Of a DNA stretch of 64,000 nt, positions 32,581-45,000 are shown piece after piece. How positions within the stretch are numbered: position 1 is the first letter of the stretch; every line of letters begins with the position of its first letter. The DNA comes from Cephalopachus bancanus (taxonomy: Eukaryota > Chordata > Mammalia > Primates > Tarsiidae). The notes beneath the pieces were generated by a model, which was given only the letters and a program-made list of their open reading frames with translations, was not told where the DNA came from and ran no database searches. Made by a program: the position numbers and the translations under genes. Location: contig JAPVLO010000003.1 of NCBI GenBank assembly GCA_027257055.1, positions 10,419,501 to 10,483,500 of the forward strand. The letters are read 5' to 3'.

Positions 32581-34265
32581 GAAACTTGACTCCTTTGCCT
32601 TGGCATGGGAAAGAACCCAAATAATTTAAACAATTTTAATGTCTGTGTAGTGAAATTGTTAATTAAATCATAATGCTTGATAGAAGTGTGGCTCCATTAA
32701 AAGTGACAATTATGGAAACCAGGTAGTAACCATGTAGTAGGAGATGTGTTTAAATGTGTTTATAAAGATCATTAGGAAAAAGAAAAACAGAATACAAAAG
32801 TATGCCTATGAAATAATTGTAATATAAGAATTATATCTGCATATAGGCAGAGGCTAAAACAGATAGTGGGAAAAGGAAGCTAGATGGAGATGAGTGAATG
32901 AGAGATTGTAGGTAAATTTCCAATTTATTTTAAATTTTATTGTTTGTCAACTTAAAAAACAAACAAACAAATATAGACAACTGAGGGGAAAATCTCTTCC
33001 ATGTTCTGATGTCAACCAGATTTATCTGAGCTCTAAAACAGATGTAAGTCTTCTTTTTAAGAAAATTTTGACTGTCTCTGCAAGCACTTTCATAACCTAC
33101 CTCGCCCTGTCATCTGGGAAAGTGTAAGTCAGATTCCACAATTACCCTAACAGAATGTCAATTGTGCCACTGGAATGTCTCGTATCAAAAGCCGATGGAA
33201 TTTGCTTCGTTCAACCACACAGAATAACTGCACCCTCGGTGCTGCCAGAAAGCTCAGTCTGGAATTGATTGCTATAGTTCTCTCCCAGAGCACAGTTGAG
33301 TTGATTGCTTTTTGAGAAAGCCCCTGAGGAATTTGCTGTCCGTGTGCCTACTGGGCTGTCTGTGCCCCTGGCTGGAGCAGAACTTGATGAAGGAAGATCC
33401 TAGGGCTCATCAAATGGAAGGGATTTCTTGGGGGCAGATCCATTCTTAAGAATGCAGTGCCAAGAGCTGAAACTGAGAATTTGAAAACGTGATAAAGAGA
33501 AGGAACAGGAAGTAACCACTCAGACATTCAAAACTAAAAGACCAGGTAATGGAAACATTGAACTCAGCAGAAAATGAGATGATCAAAGTATGTATGTGAG
33601 GACATTTCTTTTATGTAGGCCCTGGCCAGAGCAGGGCTAGTGTCTCAAAGGCTATTGAAGCCTAAATAAGTAACAAGGGTCCACTCCTCATTTTTTTTTC
33701 TGCCCAAGAAAAAGTCTATGCAATACTTGTGGATTATATTGGCTTTGTTCATTTTAGAATTGCCTTCACTGTGTAGCAATTTAGTATTGTTCCCTTTGCT
33801 TTAATAAAGAATCTCTACAAAAAATAACTATGTGAAGACTTGCTTTATCTTCTGTAAAGTCACTTTGAAGACATCATCTGTTGTTTTACTCAACATCTAG
33901 GTGATGAATTCATCGTACAGATATGTGATGTGCTTTTTGGAATTCTTTCCAGAATGCAGTGCTAGGAAAACATTTCTCTTTTCTCCTGAACTGATTAACT
34001 CCCTTTTATTTTACAGTGAGAATCACAAAATTATAGTTTTAATTTTCCTTTTGCCTTGAGTGCCGGGAAGCTCACAGCTAAATGTAACACTTTACTTGTC
34101 TTACAGTTGATGTCAGGTATGATGATCTCCTATACTGCTTTTGTCATCCTATTACATATCTTTTGAATGTTCATTTTACATATGTGCTCTTCTTTTAATC
34201 ACTTAAAATTTTTATAGAGGGAAACAGACTATTTGTAAATAAATATGTGGTAGGAAAGTTAAAGA
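32581..34265. other. Mostly unique DNA, with a denser segment at 33.0-33.45 kb
   Basis: No repeat family is recognised. The part 33000-33450 is less AT-rich and more complex than its surroundings (phrases such as gtctcgtatcaaaagccgat and aactgcaccctcggtgctgc). It lacks an open frame of note, so it is a candidate for conserved noncoding sequence. The rest looks neutral. Confidence 0.5.
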
Positions 34266-35255
34266 AAACAATTTGTAGTGAAAGGATAAGAGTTTATTGA
34301 CAAAAATGCCAAACTCTGTAAAATATTTTTAGTTTTACTCTGAGCCAAAATGTGAGTGACCTAGGCCCATGGCACAGTGCCAAGAGGTCCTAAGAACATG
34401 TGCCCCAAATGGTTAACTTACAGTTTGGCTTTATACATTTTTAGGGAGACAGAAGTTATAGGCAAAACATAAATCAATACATGTGAGGTTTACATTGGTT
34501 GACTTCGAAAAGGCAGGACATCTCCAAGTGGGGACTTGTAGTTCATGGGTGAATTCAAAGATATTCGATTGGCAATTAATAGAAAGAATTAAGCTCCATA
34601 TAAAAAGTTTAAAATCAGTAGAAGAAATGCTTAGTTAAGATAAAGGAGCTCAGCCTGTAATCCCGTGCCTTTGGGAGGCTGAGGTGAGTGGATTGCCTGA
34701 GCCCGCGGGTTCGAGACCCACCTGGGCAGCGAGACCTCATCTCTACAATAAATCAAAAAATCAGCCGGGCATGGTAGCGCATGCCTGTAATTCCGGGTAC
34801 TTGGAAGGCTGAGGCGGAAGGATCGCTGGAGCCCAGCAGGTTGAGGCTGCGGTGGCCGGGAGCAGCCACTGCACTCCAGTCTGGGCGACAGAGTGAGACT
34901 CCAACTCAAAAAAAAAAAAAAAAAAAAAAGATAAAGGGAAGTGTAGATGAGGGCGCTTTATAGCAGGCTTCAGAGAGAATAGGTAAGGTAAGGTGTCTTA
35001 AAAGGTGCCCAGAGTCTATAATCTCCAGGAAGGAGATAATATACAGATGCAAATTTTCACAAATGATAGCTTTGCAGGGTCATGAAATATTTTGGACTTC
35101 CTTCTTTATCTGTTATGTGATTTTATGCCAGAGTCAGGCTGGAAAGTAAGCCACATTATTTAGGGCTAATCAAAACCCATCTGATGAGGCTTTATGATTT
35201 GTAGGGCATGACTCCCCAGGCCCTTTAGTTAGGAATTTGGACAAGAGAATAAAAA
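34266..35255. mobile_element. Probable old LTR-like or internal repeat, split by an Alu
   Basis: The text (aggataagagtttattgaca, gacagaagttataggcaaaa, gaggtttacattggttgact, aatagaaagaattaagctcc, then after the Alu ggcttcagagagaataggta, ccagagtcaggctggaaagt, gccacattatttagggctaa) reads as an ordered dispersed repeat I have seen in primate genomes. I cannot name it confidently, and it could be an LTR-class sequence. No coding capacity is visible. Confidence 0.4.
34647..34929 (+). mobile_element. Alu SINE (copy 6), slightly 5'-truncated dimer
   Basis: It starts at agctcagcctgtaatcccg, missing about the first 10 nt of the consensus, and ends in a 23-nt poly(A). The target-site duplication AAGATAAAGG (34637-34646 and 34928-34937) sits exactly at the truncated start, so the truncation happened during insertion. 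The B-box hairpin GCGGG-TTCGAGA-CCCAC has one changed base in the right stem. It has the short-form left arm and is nearly identical to copies 4 and 7. Confidence 0.97.
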
Positions 35256-35400
35256 TGTCAGAATTTAGTCCTCAGGTTTGGATGTTACACAGGCCTGAGT
35301 TTAAATTCTTGCTCCTGTGGGCTCTGTGAGTTTGAGCATTTTGCTGACCCTGATGAATACTCAATATCCTCATTTGCAAAGTGAAAATAATTGAAAAAAA
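35256..35400 (-). mobile_element. MIR SINE, antisense
   Basis: The order cctgagtttaaattcttgct, ctctgtgagtttgagcattt, atatcctcatttgcaaagtg and aaaataattg matches the reverse complement of the MIR core. Confidence 0.72.
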
Positions 35401-36055
35401 TTAGGTAAACATATGCAATAAATTTACCGTGTGGATTAAAGATTGTGTTCGCCTCCTTTGAATAAACCCCATCATTTTAGCCTGGAAAAGAAAAGACTGA
35501 AGGGGGATACACAGACTGTCATGAAATATAGGAAGGGCTATCATGTTTCAAAGGACTAGAAAAATAGGACTAGCAGATCAATGTCATAAGAAGGTGGATT
35601 TTGATTCGAAAAGAAAAGGCAATTTTCTCACTATTAGATCAGTCTAACAACGAAATGAGATTCTTGTCATTGCAATTAGTGAGCAACGTCTAGATGGGCA
35701 GCCGTGAGGTATCTGACACAGACTTTGGGCACTGGATGGAACACTGCCCCAAGTGCCACATGAAGCTCTGCCCAGTTATAAGTGTTCTTATTATACCAAT
35801 TTTAGCCTTCTCAAAGGTGTTCTTACCAACCAAATTGATTATATTAGACCATAGGCTAACCAGGCATGGTTCTGAAAGTAATGGTTTTCAGTTTTTTGGA
35901 GTTGTCTTTATCTGATATCCTACAGACACTATGGAACTCATAAAAACCTTCTCCAAACAAAAGGAACCTAAAGTTAGAGGCAAAACTTTCTGATCAATCT
36001 TACTTAGTGTGTTTATAAATAAACTGATAGTGACACATCTTTCATACTTCCTTTT
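35401..36055. other. Unique sequence, nothing firmly recognised
   Basis: The segment 35470-35690 has the flavour of an old repeat (aaaagactgaagggggatac, ggaagggctatcatgtttca) but I cannot place it. The open frame at 35694-35915 lacks a recognisable domain. Confidence 0.45.
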
Positions 36056-37085
36056 TAAAAGTCTTACAACTTTACTGAATTTGTTTATTGGTTCTAGTAG
36101 TTTTTTGATGGAATCATAGGGTTTTCTATAGATAATATTATATCATCAGCAAACAGACAATTCACTTTTTGCTTTCCTATTTGAATATTTCATTTCTTTC
36201 CCTTGCCTAATTGCTCTGGCTAAGACTTCTAGTACATGTTGAATAGAAGTGGTAAAAGTAGACATCCTTGTCTTTTTCCTGATCTTAGAGTCAGTCTCTA
36301 GCTGCTTATTGTTGAGTGTTATGTTAGCTGTGCACTGTTGTATATGTTCTTTATTGTGCTGAGAGACATTCCTTAAGAGTTTTTATCATTAAAGGATGTT
36401 GACTTTTGTAAAATGCTTTTTCTGTATCTATTGAGATGCTCATATGGCTTTTGTTCTTCATTCTTTTAATATGGTGAATCACATGCTGAACCATCCTTGC
36501 ATCTCAGGGATAAATCCCACTTGATCATGGTGACTGGTCCTTTTAACATATTGTTAAATGTGTTTTACTAGTATTTTGTTGATATTTTTGTGCCTATGTT
36601 ACTCTGCGATATTGGCCTGTAGTTTTATTTTCTGGTAGTATCTGTCTGGCTTTGGTGTAAGGGTAATGCTAGCTTTGTAAAATGAGTTGAGAAGTGTTTG
36701 CTTCTCTTTCATATTTTGGAAAAGTGTTAGAAGAATTGGTATTAGTTTCTAAATGTTTGATAAAGCCTAAACCCATCAAGTCCTGGGCTTTTTCTTGAAA
36801 GACTTTTAATTACTGATTCAATCTCCTTGCTCATCACTGATCTATTCAGATTTCTGATTTTTTTCTGATTCAGTCTTGGTAATTATATATTTCAAGAAGT
36901 ATATACATTTCTTCTAGATTGTCCAACTCATTTGTGTGTAATTGTTTATAGCAGTCTCATGATTTTTTTGTATTTTTCCTCTTTCTTTTTTGATTTTGCT
37001 TATTTGCGATTTCTCTCTCTTTTTTTTTTAATCTACCTAGCGGGTTGTCAATTTTGTTTAACATTTTAAAAAACCAACTCTTAGT
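36056..37085 (-). mobile_element. Old LINE-1 ORF2 (RT) fragment, antisense
   Basis: Minus-strand text follows L1 RT order. The catalytic-motif region lies around 36140-36165 (tatcatcagcaaacagacaa, the FADD-equivalent reading as FADD in that frame). Next comes the palm block to 36290, then caggataaatcccacttgatca around 36510-36530, ggcctgtagttttattttct, and the fingers region to 37080. Phrase by phrase it parallels the younger copies at 21.6-22.4 and 11.7-12.3 kb but is far more diverged. Truncated at both ends, no frame. Confidence 0.88.
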
Positions 37086-37394
37086 ATCATTGATTGATCT
37101 TTTGTATCATTTCTATGGTCTTCATTTTGTTTATTTTTGTTCTGATATTTGTTACAAAATTTTTATTTTTAAAATTGTACATGGACAAATTATTGTAGTA
37201 TATATTTATAATGCACAAAATGATGTTATGATAATACTTCTTATAATGTTCCCAGACATTCTGATTCAAAATTTGAAGGTAAATTTTGACCTCTCCTTTA
37301 TTGAGATCTACCATGTCAAACCAAGAACCAAGGTCTATCTAGTTTTCCTTCAAAACATTTTTACACCCTTATTTTCTTTTTTAGCTTGGCCTAG
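37086..37394. other. AT-rich DNA, possibly a continuation of the old LINE-1
   Basis: It begins tatcattgattgatcttttg, which could still be L1, then becomes unassignable AT-rich sequence. The overlapping frames on both strands are a consequence of low stop-codon density in TTT/AAA-rich text. Confidence 0.4.
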
Positions 37395-37600
37395 TGGAAG
37401 GATGTAGGCATTGGGACCATACTCTCCTTGCTTCAAACCTAAGTTATAATCTCTTCTACCTGGATAACCTTGGCAAGTTATTTAGCCTCCATGAGCCTCT
37501 ATTGGTACATCCATAAAATGGGTTTACTACAGGGTTGTTGTAAAAATTACATAAAACAATGCATAAATTCACCTAGCAGAGGGCTGCAGACTTTGCTAGA
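37395..37600 (-). mobile_element. MIR SINE, antisense
   Basis: The order ggcattgggaccatactctc, gataaccttggcaagttatt, tagcctccatgagcctctat, ccataaaatgggtttactac and gggttgttgtaaaaattaca is the reverse complement of MIR over nearly its whole length. Confidence 0.85.
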
Positions 37601-37779
37601 TAAATCTCAGTTTTCTTTCTTCTCTCTTACCTTTTCTGAGGATTTCTTTTATTACATTAGTCTAGAATTCCAGTATTGCTCATCTGGCAATCAAGTACAG
37701 ATTGTCTTGAAATATTTCATAGAAGGATTTACTATTATTTAGCTTCTGTTTATTTTATGCCTCTTCTTTCCAACTAAAC

Positions 37780-38750
37780 TGTAAGCCTCGTTCATTCATT
37801 TATTAATTTAGTCATTCACTTAATATCCATTTATTTAAAAGAGACTAAGTTTAAATCATTGATTGACACTATAAATGGATATGGGACTTCTATTCTTAAG
37901 GGGTGTACTTTCTTGTACCAGGCACATATGCTCATAAATATCAAAGGAAAGACTGAATGAATGAATACTTTAAGCATCACAAATTAAAATTATGGTTCAA
38001 GGTAAGATGGATAGAAAGAAAAAAGTTTGGAAAGAAAGGAGATCACTGAGGTGACAGTCACGACAGACCATGTGAGATAAAACAAATTTCTGAAGTAGAG
38101 AAACGACAATAAGGAAGGAAAACTGGTAGATAATTTTGGCAGCATATATAGGTTTTGGCCAGGAGAGTGATTCTGGAGATTGACTCATCAGAAATTATCT
38201 AGTGGCTGGCTATCAGGGAGTTAGAAGGAAAGGTGAAATCAAATATAAAAAGCAATATTTTGAATATTAGTGGGCTTATGATCTGCAGATACCTAGAAGT
38301 CATTGGAAATTACAAACTGGAAGATTTTTCGAAGGAAAGAGGAGTTAAATTCAAATGTTTTTGGTTTAAGGTATTGGTGGGACATTCAAGAAAAGTGTTA
38401 GTGAAAAAGCTGAGACAAGATCCCAGGAGAGCAGTTAAAAGATGTAGCCAGAATTTATCCTAGAAAGACAATGTAGCAAGGAAATTTCAGGTAGAAAGAA
38501 CAAATGTGTGAAAGCCTAAGGATAAAAGAGCTGGCACTCTTTAACCTTCTATATGTAGGATGATAAGAGGAGTGTGGGGTATACAGGGTGTGAAGGGCAG
38601 GAGCTGAGAAAAGCACTGTAAGGCAGGGCCAGGTCATAAAGGACCACATACGCTAGGTGAGATATTTAGAACATGTGCTATTGGTGATGGAAAGCCATTC
38701 AACATGCACATGGGATAATCATCAGATCTGTGAATATAGGATGGAAGAAA
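37780..38750 (+). mobile_element. Second copy of the old repeat seen at 27.5 kb
   Basis: Starts with cattcatttattaatttagt and includes taagcatcacaaattaaaat, tttcaggtagaaagaacaaa, gtgaaagcctaaggataaaa, gcagggccaggtcataaagg, gatggaaagccattcaacat and gataatcatcagatctgtg. These are successive blocks of the same old family as at 27.49-28.81 kb. The apparent frames inside (38233-38463, 38455-38649) are not genes. Confidence 0.55.
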
Positions 38751-40089
38751 CCTACAAATTGAATTTGGAAGTAGATCAATCAAGTCCCAAGGTTTGAGCT
38801 GAAATCCTCAAAGGAGCTTTTTTGTATTCTGATGCTTGAAATTCCACAAGTTCTTTCCTATGATTAGGCTTAATTAAGCTTTCTGCTCTGGATAAAATGC
38901 CTTTTTTTTCTTCTTTGTCCTCTTCTACGCCTCCTTCACCTTCTTCTTGTAAGAGAGAAAGAAGACAATGATAACCTTTCTTTCTCTAAATACCTCAGCA
39001 AACTCTAACTCTGGATTCTGAAGGAGGAGAGTCATTTTTCAAAGTCATCTAGGGAAGATTCTAGAAGAGGTGCTGCCAACAGAGGACAGCCACCCCTTCG
39101 CTCCTTTTGAGTATCATTGGAGGAGGTGATGGAGGATTTCTGCGGGAAGAGACAGTTGTAGTTTTTTCTTCAGACAAGAATTCTCTGGCACAAGCTCTGG
39201 AGTTCCTGTTTCCGAGGGACACCTTCTCCTTGGCTGTGGTTACACCTGATCTAATGATTCTATAATGAGCAGCAGCGTGACATTGCCATCTTATATCTCT
39301 GACCTGAATGTGAATGTGTTACCAACAGAAAGGAGACTTGGGAAATGAAAACAGGAAGGATTCTATTATCAGGCCAACATGCCCACTATTGCAGTGCTAC
39401 AAACGCCTTATTGACATTCCTATTCACGTCCAACCCCAGCGTAATTAATCACTGGTGCATTTGCTATCCCAGGCTACAAAGATATGTCTTGAAGCCTTTT
39501 CAAGTTTCTTCCAAGCTTCTTGCCTTGGCATTTTCCCAAGCTGCTTCTTGAAGAACAGCAAGCTGGTATTTGGAGCATATGGCGATGGTCTGTTTGTGTG
39601 TTCATTAAATCAAGATACCAATGAAAAGAAAGCAGAAAGCTTTCTGTCCTTTAAATGAAATTGTCAACCCAGATATCTGCTGCCTTTCCCAAATCCTGGC
39701 CTGAAATGCCTGGCAAGTGGGGCTGTGTTATAATGACAAATTAATTCATATCAGACTTTGATCATGGCCTGAAAAGTTTTCTGACATCAATTTTCAATAG
39801 TTGCATTTAGACGATCTGAATACACTTTGGTGGCTCCAAGTTTTAATGGCAAAAGCAAAGACATCTTGCCCTATTTGGAATGCCAACCTCTAACATGAGA
39901 CTGGAAGGGTAAATTTCAGGATTGTCACAGCTATGTGTAAAAGGGAGGCAATGTTCATGCATGGTCAAAACCCAACAGGAGGGGGCTCTCTTGCTGACGT
40001 GAGGCCTGCGCACAAACAGTGCAGTAGCTGCCTCTCTCTCCCTCATTTTCCCTTGCTCTTTCCTCCTGCCATGTAACGTGTCAAAAGCA

Positions 40090-40490
40090 AATGAAAATTG
40101 AGAGGATTCGGCTGAAAATAGAATTGAATTCTATTAGTCAGCCTAATAGTGAAGGTGCATTTGGAAATACAGTGCAGTATAGCTAATGTTTACCACTTGA
40201 CTACTCATGCCCCAGGCTCAAAATGCATAATGATGCAAATTAAAACCCAGCAAATGGAGGAGCTGGAATCTCTAAGATAACCATACCTAACGCAGGGTAT
40301 GACAGAACATCTGCTCTTTAATTAATCTTACGTAAAGACTGAAGCACTGCATTAAGATGCACAGTATTTATGACAACTGTTTTTTTGTGGTTAACATGCT
40401 CCTGGACTCCCTCATGTAATTGTTGCAGCTTTGTAACTCACACAAAGCCCAGCTGAACAACCCCCATCAGCCAGAAAGGAATATATGGGC
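40090..40490. promoter_or_regulatory. Candidate conserved enhancer-like segment
   Basis: A dense cluster of recognisable transcription-factor-like sites in non-repetitive DNA. A perfect POU octamer ATGCAAAT lies at 40233-40240, followed by TTAAAA. A TTAATTAA homeodomain palindrome lies at 40318-40325. Two bases on is the full PAR-bZIP/C/EBP-type palindrome TTACGTAA at 40328-40335. The text to 40490 contains no low complexity. Site matches alone are weak evidence, and the combination with the repeat-poor setting is the reason for the call. Confidence 0.35.
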
Positions 40491-40729
40491 AGGAAGGGCA
40501 CTGAGATGAGAATATGATGATTTCAGAATATAAATCAGGCCAGTCCCCAGTTGCAACGTTCATTCCTTATATGTGGGGTTGGATTAGGTGGTAGAAAATT
40601 AGAATATTTTGATTTTTTTAAATATGGGAAATTAACCATGTGTATTTGCATATATATACACAACATATATAGAAATATATTAATATATCATATTTTATAC
40701 TTTATAAAAAGCTCAAAGAGCTTGTACAT

Positions 40730-40905
40730 ACTATAGTATAACAGTGAAGATGATAGGTTTTGGGGCCAGACTGTCTGTCTGTTTGAATCTTGGCTCTTCT
40801 ATTTCCTAAATATGCAATATTGAGCAAGTCTTTTAACATCTCTGTGCCTCAGTTTCCTCATCTGTGTAAAAGGCCCAATAACAATTCCATTGCCATGCAC
40901 TAGGC
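40730..40905 (-). mobile_element. MIR SINE, antisense
   Basis: The ordered reverse-complement MIR phrases are gggccagactgtctgtctgt, ttgagcaagtcttttaacat, ctgtgcctcagtttcctcat and ctgtgtaaaaggcccaataa. This is one of the best preserved MIRs in the window. Confidence 0.92.
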
Positions 40906-41019
40906 ATAAATGTATTACTTCATTTACATGAATGAACTCATTTTATCTTCCTAATAAGCTGCAAAGTGCAAAACTCAAAAACTGTGACTGATGCATTTTT
41001 AAGTATGTAATACATGTTA

Positions 41020-41240
41020 GTTATAATAATTATCATACTTTGTAAGTCATCTAAAAATATATATTGTTTATTTAACTCTTACCACTACTCTGTAAGAACG
41101 AGTCTGTTGGTTTCACCACTTTATAGTTACCAATTGAAGCTCAGAGAGATTAATTCAGTTTCCCTAATCTACTCATTTGAAGAGTGACAAAACAAGGATT
41201 CTATCCTCAAATCACATGACTTCAGATTTTGTGCTCTAAG
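41020..41240 (+). mobile_element. MIR SINE, sense
   Basis: It contains ttataataattatcatactt, then caccactttatagttaccaa, ttgaagctcagagagattaa, gaagagtgacaaaacaagga and ttgtgctctaagc, in MIR sense order. It faces the antisense MIR 120 bp to its left, giving a tail-to-tail-like pair. Confidence 0.8.
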
Positions 41241-44200
41241 CTCTTCTTATTCTGAAATTGGAGTGATGGGTAATTGTAAAAATTGAAGGGGTAAAAAAAT
41301 GAGAACCGTTTGAAATCCATTGTAATAATGTGTTTGTTCAAATCAGTCCTACCAAATCAAGCATGCTCAGCTCTGAAGAAAATGGAGGTTATCTCAGATG
41401 TCAAAACACTTCCCTGTGAATATTACAGGGAATATTTTGGACACTGGCCATTTTATAAATTTCAATATTCATTTCTTTTCAACCACTGCTTGGTATTCCT
41501 GTGGTATTTATTCACCAAACATGATGGTAAGATTATGGAAACGATGAGGCGTCAAGGTCTTAATTTTGCTCTGACATGGAATCTATTCCTATTTCATATA
41601 CAGGTTGGCTGTTATTTTCTAGCAGATGCTTTCAGGTCGATGCATATAAAATTCACACACTGTTTAGAATTAAGTAGAGAGGAAAGGGGGAGGAGGAGAA
41701 AAGGATGAAGAGAAAAGTGAGAGGCTTTTTTTTTGACACTGAAATTGAATCCTTCAGCGTAAGGATTTCAGAGCGCTGACAACCATTCTCCTGTTTGCTG
41801 GGTGAGCTTCCTTTCGTGGTATTATTTCCCCCATGGATATTGAGAGTCTTCCTGAGATGAGCACAAGAAGCTAATCACAAACAAAGAGAAGACTGGCAAT
41901 GCTTATTCCCAACCACCTTGTTCCTTCCACTGGAGGGGGCTCTCTCAACCCCTTCTCTGAGGATGTGAAAACAAACCAGATGGGTGTGCTATCTCCATCT
42001 TTTGGCCTTTAGCAGAGTCTCTGGAACAAAGCAGGGCAGCAGGGCTTCTTGAAGACTTGCTTGGAGAAAGAGACAGAGGCTGGATGGAATCTTGAATAAA
42101 AATGATAGGTTATGCTTTAAGCAGAATAAAAATAAGCCATCTGAAGAATATATAGAAGTGGCATGCACGCTGCCTCTGGAAAGATTCATTTTTATTTGTC
42201 TATCTATGTATAAAGGAGGAAGATAGATAAATGGAAAGGGAAGTGCCATTTCTGTAATGTTCACTCTGACGAAGGGTTTGCAAACAATATAAAAATAGTG
42301 GCTCTTCCAAAATGACGACTTTACTTGAAGTGTATCCACCTCTCTCCCCCTTGCTCACACCCCCCAACCAAAAAAAAAAAAAAAAAAATTCAAAGCTAGC
42401 ATAGTCACTGTAAGGAAAAGACAGCAATCTTTTGTATGTTGTTATAATTAACCAGGCCCATTTCATCATCAGATTATAGAATGGGATGCAGTGTTAAAAA
42501 AAGAACTAAAGGAAGAAACCAGGAGAAGTGGCCATTTTAATTGCATGTTTATTCTCTCTTCGCTTTCCCAAATTGGTTTCGTTTCCTCTGAGTGGGGTTA
42601 GTGCCAGGGTATTCACATGAGCAGGGGCCAGGGTGGATTCCAACATTTACCAGCATTTGAATTACCTCCGGACGGTTTGGCGGCCTCTAAATTTATACCC
42701 TTGAAGGCACAGCAACAAGCCCTCATCTCCTATGGAAGAGACTTGAAAGCATGCCAAAACAGGACCTCGTCCTCCCTTCTTAGAGTCCTGGCACGTAGAA
42801 TCACACAAGAAAACAAAAGGCATTTGTGAGGAGCCGTCCAGGAAGAAAGATTAACAATATAAACCGAGGGGGGAAAGAGAAAGAAAAGAAAAAGCCCTTT
42901 AAAATGGTTTTGTGCTTATTTTAATAGAACTTGCACAGACCCTGAATATCTTCTAATCAAAACCAAATGCTTGTTGCTGTACAGCACTCTTTCTTTGTTC
43001 ACCGGCAATACCCACTCTGCTTCGGTGGGGGGTGGATGTGGCGGGGGTCGGTGGGGGATCTCGCTGGCTTATCTTTCCACCAGGAATAGGTTGTCCTCAA
43101 GGTTAGGGCATGAGGCTGATTTGAAAACCCTAGGGAAAACACCCATTGGCAGCTGGACCTTGTTCTTCAGTCACCCCAAATGCCTGATGAAAAACTTGAA
43201 GATTTTTTTATTCCTTTTGATCCTGAAATTTGTCAAGAAACAGGAATAGAAAAAGGAGCTACTTCCTCTCCCCCATCTCTGTGTCTCCTTCACTCTGTCA
43301 GTCCATCTGTGCATCTCTATCCAGGTGCTTTTCTCCTTCCTTGACTCCTTTTTTCTCACATCCTTTCTCTATCTACCTCTGCCCCTCTGTTGGTCTCTGA
43401 TTTACTTCAAAAAATCGGTCAGCTTCCAACTTGATTGGTTAATGTTGTCTGACCTTGACTTTATGTGGGCTGGAAGGATTTCAGCCTTGGTTTTTTATCA
43501 GGATTAGCTTTTTATCTGCAGAGAAGTACCCAAGCAAGTAACTCATCTCCTCATCTTTCACCTTAGATTTGCTTCTTTCTCCTCTAATTTCTCAAACAAC
43601 GTGGAGAAAAAAAAAAACCCAGAATGACTGTGATGGTTATGGCGATAGGGCTTTTACTCCAGGGCAGAAGGGATGAAACCACAGTCTAGTCCTGGCCTCA
43701 GGAGCCATGTCTTTGGGCTACACTGGGCGATGTTATTAAGGGAGTCTGGCAGCGTGTTTTGTTTATAACACCAGGCAGTTCCTTTCCGATGCTTGTGGGG
43801 TGTCCAAGGGGGAGTGGGAAGGAAGAAACCCAAATACACAGCATCTGCACCTTTTCATGTCGCCCCAGCTCCTTGCAGCACAAATTGACTTTGTAAGATT
43901 GGCTCTGAAAATGAATACCCAGGACATCACTCTGTGTTACTTTCCTGTGAAATTACTTTTCTGAATGAAAATATTGAATTCCTTTGAAAGCAAGTAGTAT
44001 AATATCTCTGGAAATGAAAATCCTGTGGAAATCACAAAGGAAAGAAGGCTGAAGGATATGAAAGCTTTATATCTCTAAATGTTAGTCAGGCCCTGTACTT
44101 TTTTTTTTCCTTGACAACAATCATAACTGCTCTTTCTGATGCTGATACACTGGGTGCTGGGATCTCCTAGATGCTTCTATTTCAGATTTATGTTTTATCT

Positions 44201-45000
44201 ACAATAAACAGCCAATATCATTATCTTAATTTACTACAGCATTTGTGTATTTGGTGTTTTTTGTAGTCTACTTGCTTAGCAAGCCTGACCTGTGGAATTT
44301 TCCTTGTCTCAAGGGGAATGTATTGACTTACCGCCAGGCGTCTGGCCGTCACAGACAGAGCCTCTGCTGAACTGACAGAGGAACGGGGCAGATCCTTCTG
44401 AGGAGGCAGTGGCATGGAAGACAGTCTTCTCACACTGCATCAGCTACCTGGTTGCTCATCATTATCCCTTAGATTATCTTGAGAGGGACACCCTCCACCC
44501 TTCTAGTTACATTGACAGGTTCACCAACTGTAGAGGGAATTTCCTGCAGATAAAAGTACTCTCTATAAAAATATGTCCCCCCTTTTTATCTTCTCACTCA
44601 TATCACATTACATTTGGTGTCATTTATTCTTTTGTTTGGTGTTTTAAAGAGCAAGGTGTCAACTGTCAATTCAATAAATTATAAAATGCCTCTTTCAGCT
44701 TTTCCTCATATCAATACAAAAACAGGCAGGAAAGAGAAGAACTAACATGAAGAAGAGGATATGGAAGCCCAATCAAGGTAAAGTAATTCCCAAAGAGTAT
44801 TAGCTTTCTGTAAAAGAGATGGAGCCCACTGCCCAGATGGAATGCCAGGCCTGCCTAATGGCTGAGAGAGGCTGCAGATTACATAGCTGAGATGTTGTCA
44901 GCCATGTTTGAGAAATGTGGAGAGCAAAGGGCATAACTTTGGAGGTGACTGAGTCAATAGTCAGACTTCCAAAAACTCTAGAAAACTTGAAGAAGCTTCT

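Larger units (their letters stand above)
38751..45000. other. Repeat-poor island (only two MIRs recognised)
   Basis: About 6.2 kb without Alu, L1 or LTR insertions, in contrast to the rest of the window. Base composition is more balanced. Sub-segments at 39.0-40.5, 41.7-42.0, 42.55-43.2, 43.6-43.9 and 44.2-44.5 kb have complex, non-repetitive text. No open frame has a recognisable domain or splice context. Simple tracts: A18 at 42370-42387 and A11 at 43606-43616. The best reading is noncoding DNA that resisted insertions, possibly regulatory. Conservation cannot be tested here. Confidence 0.55.

Noticed and set aside
41310..41708. 132-codon open frame on the + strand
   Set aside because: Aromatic-rich translation of AT-rich DNA with no domain, splice context or repeat-independent support. 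It is expected by chance.
39975..41945. CTCF-like motifs at 39978 (caggagggggct) and 41931 (ctggagggggct)
   Set aside because: They match about 9-10 of 13 core positions and miss key bases, too weak to annotate as sites.
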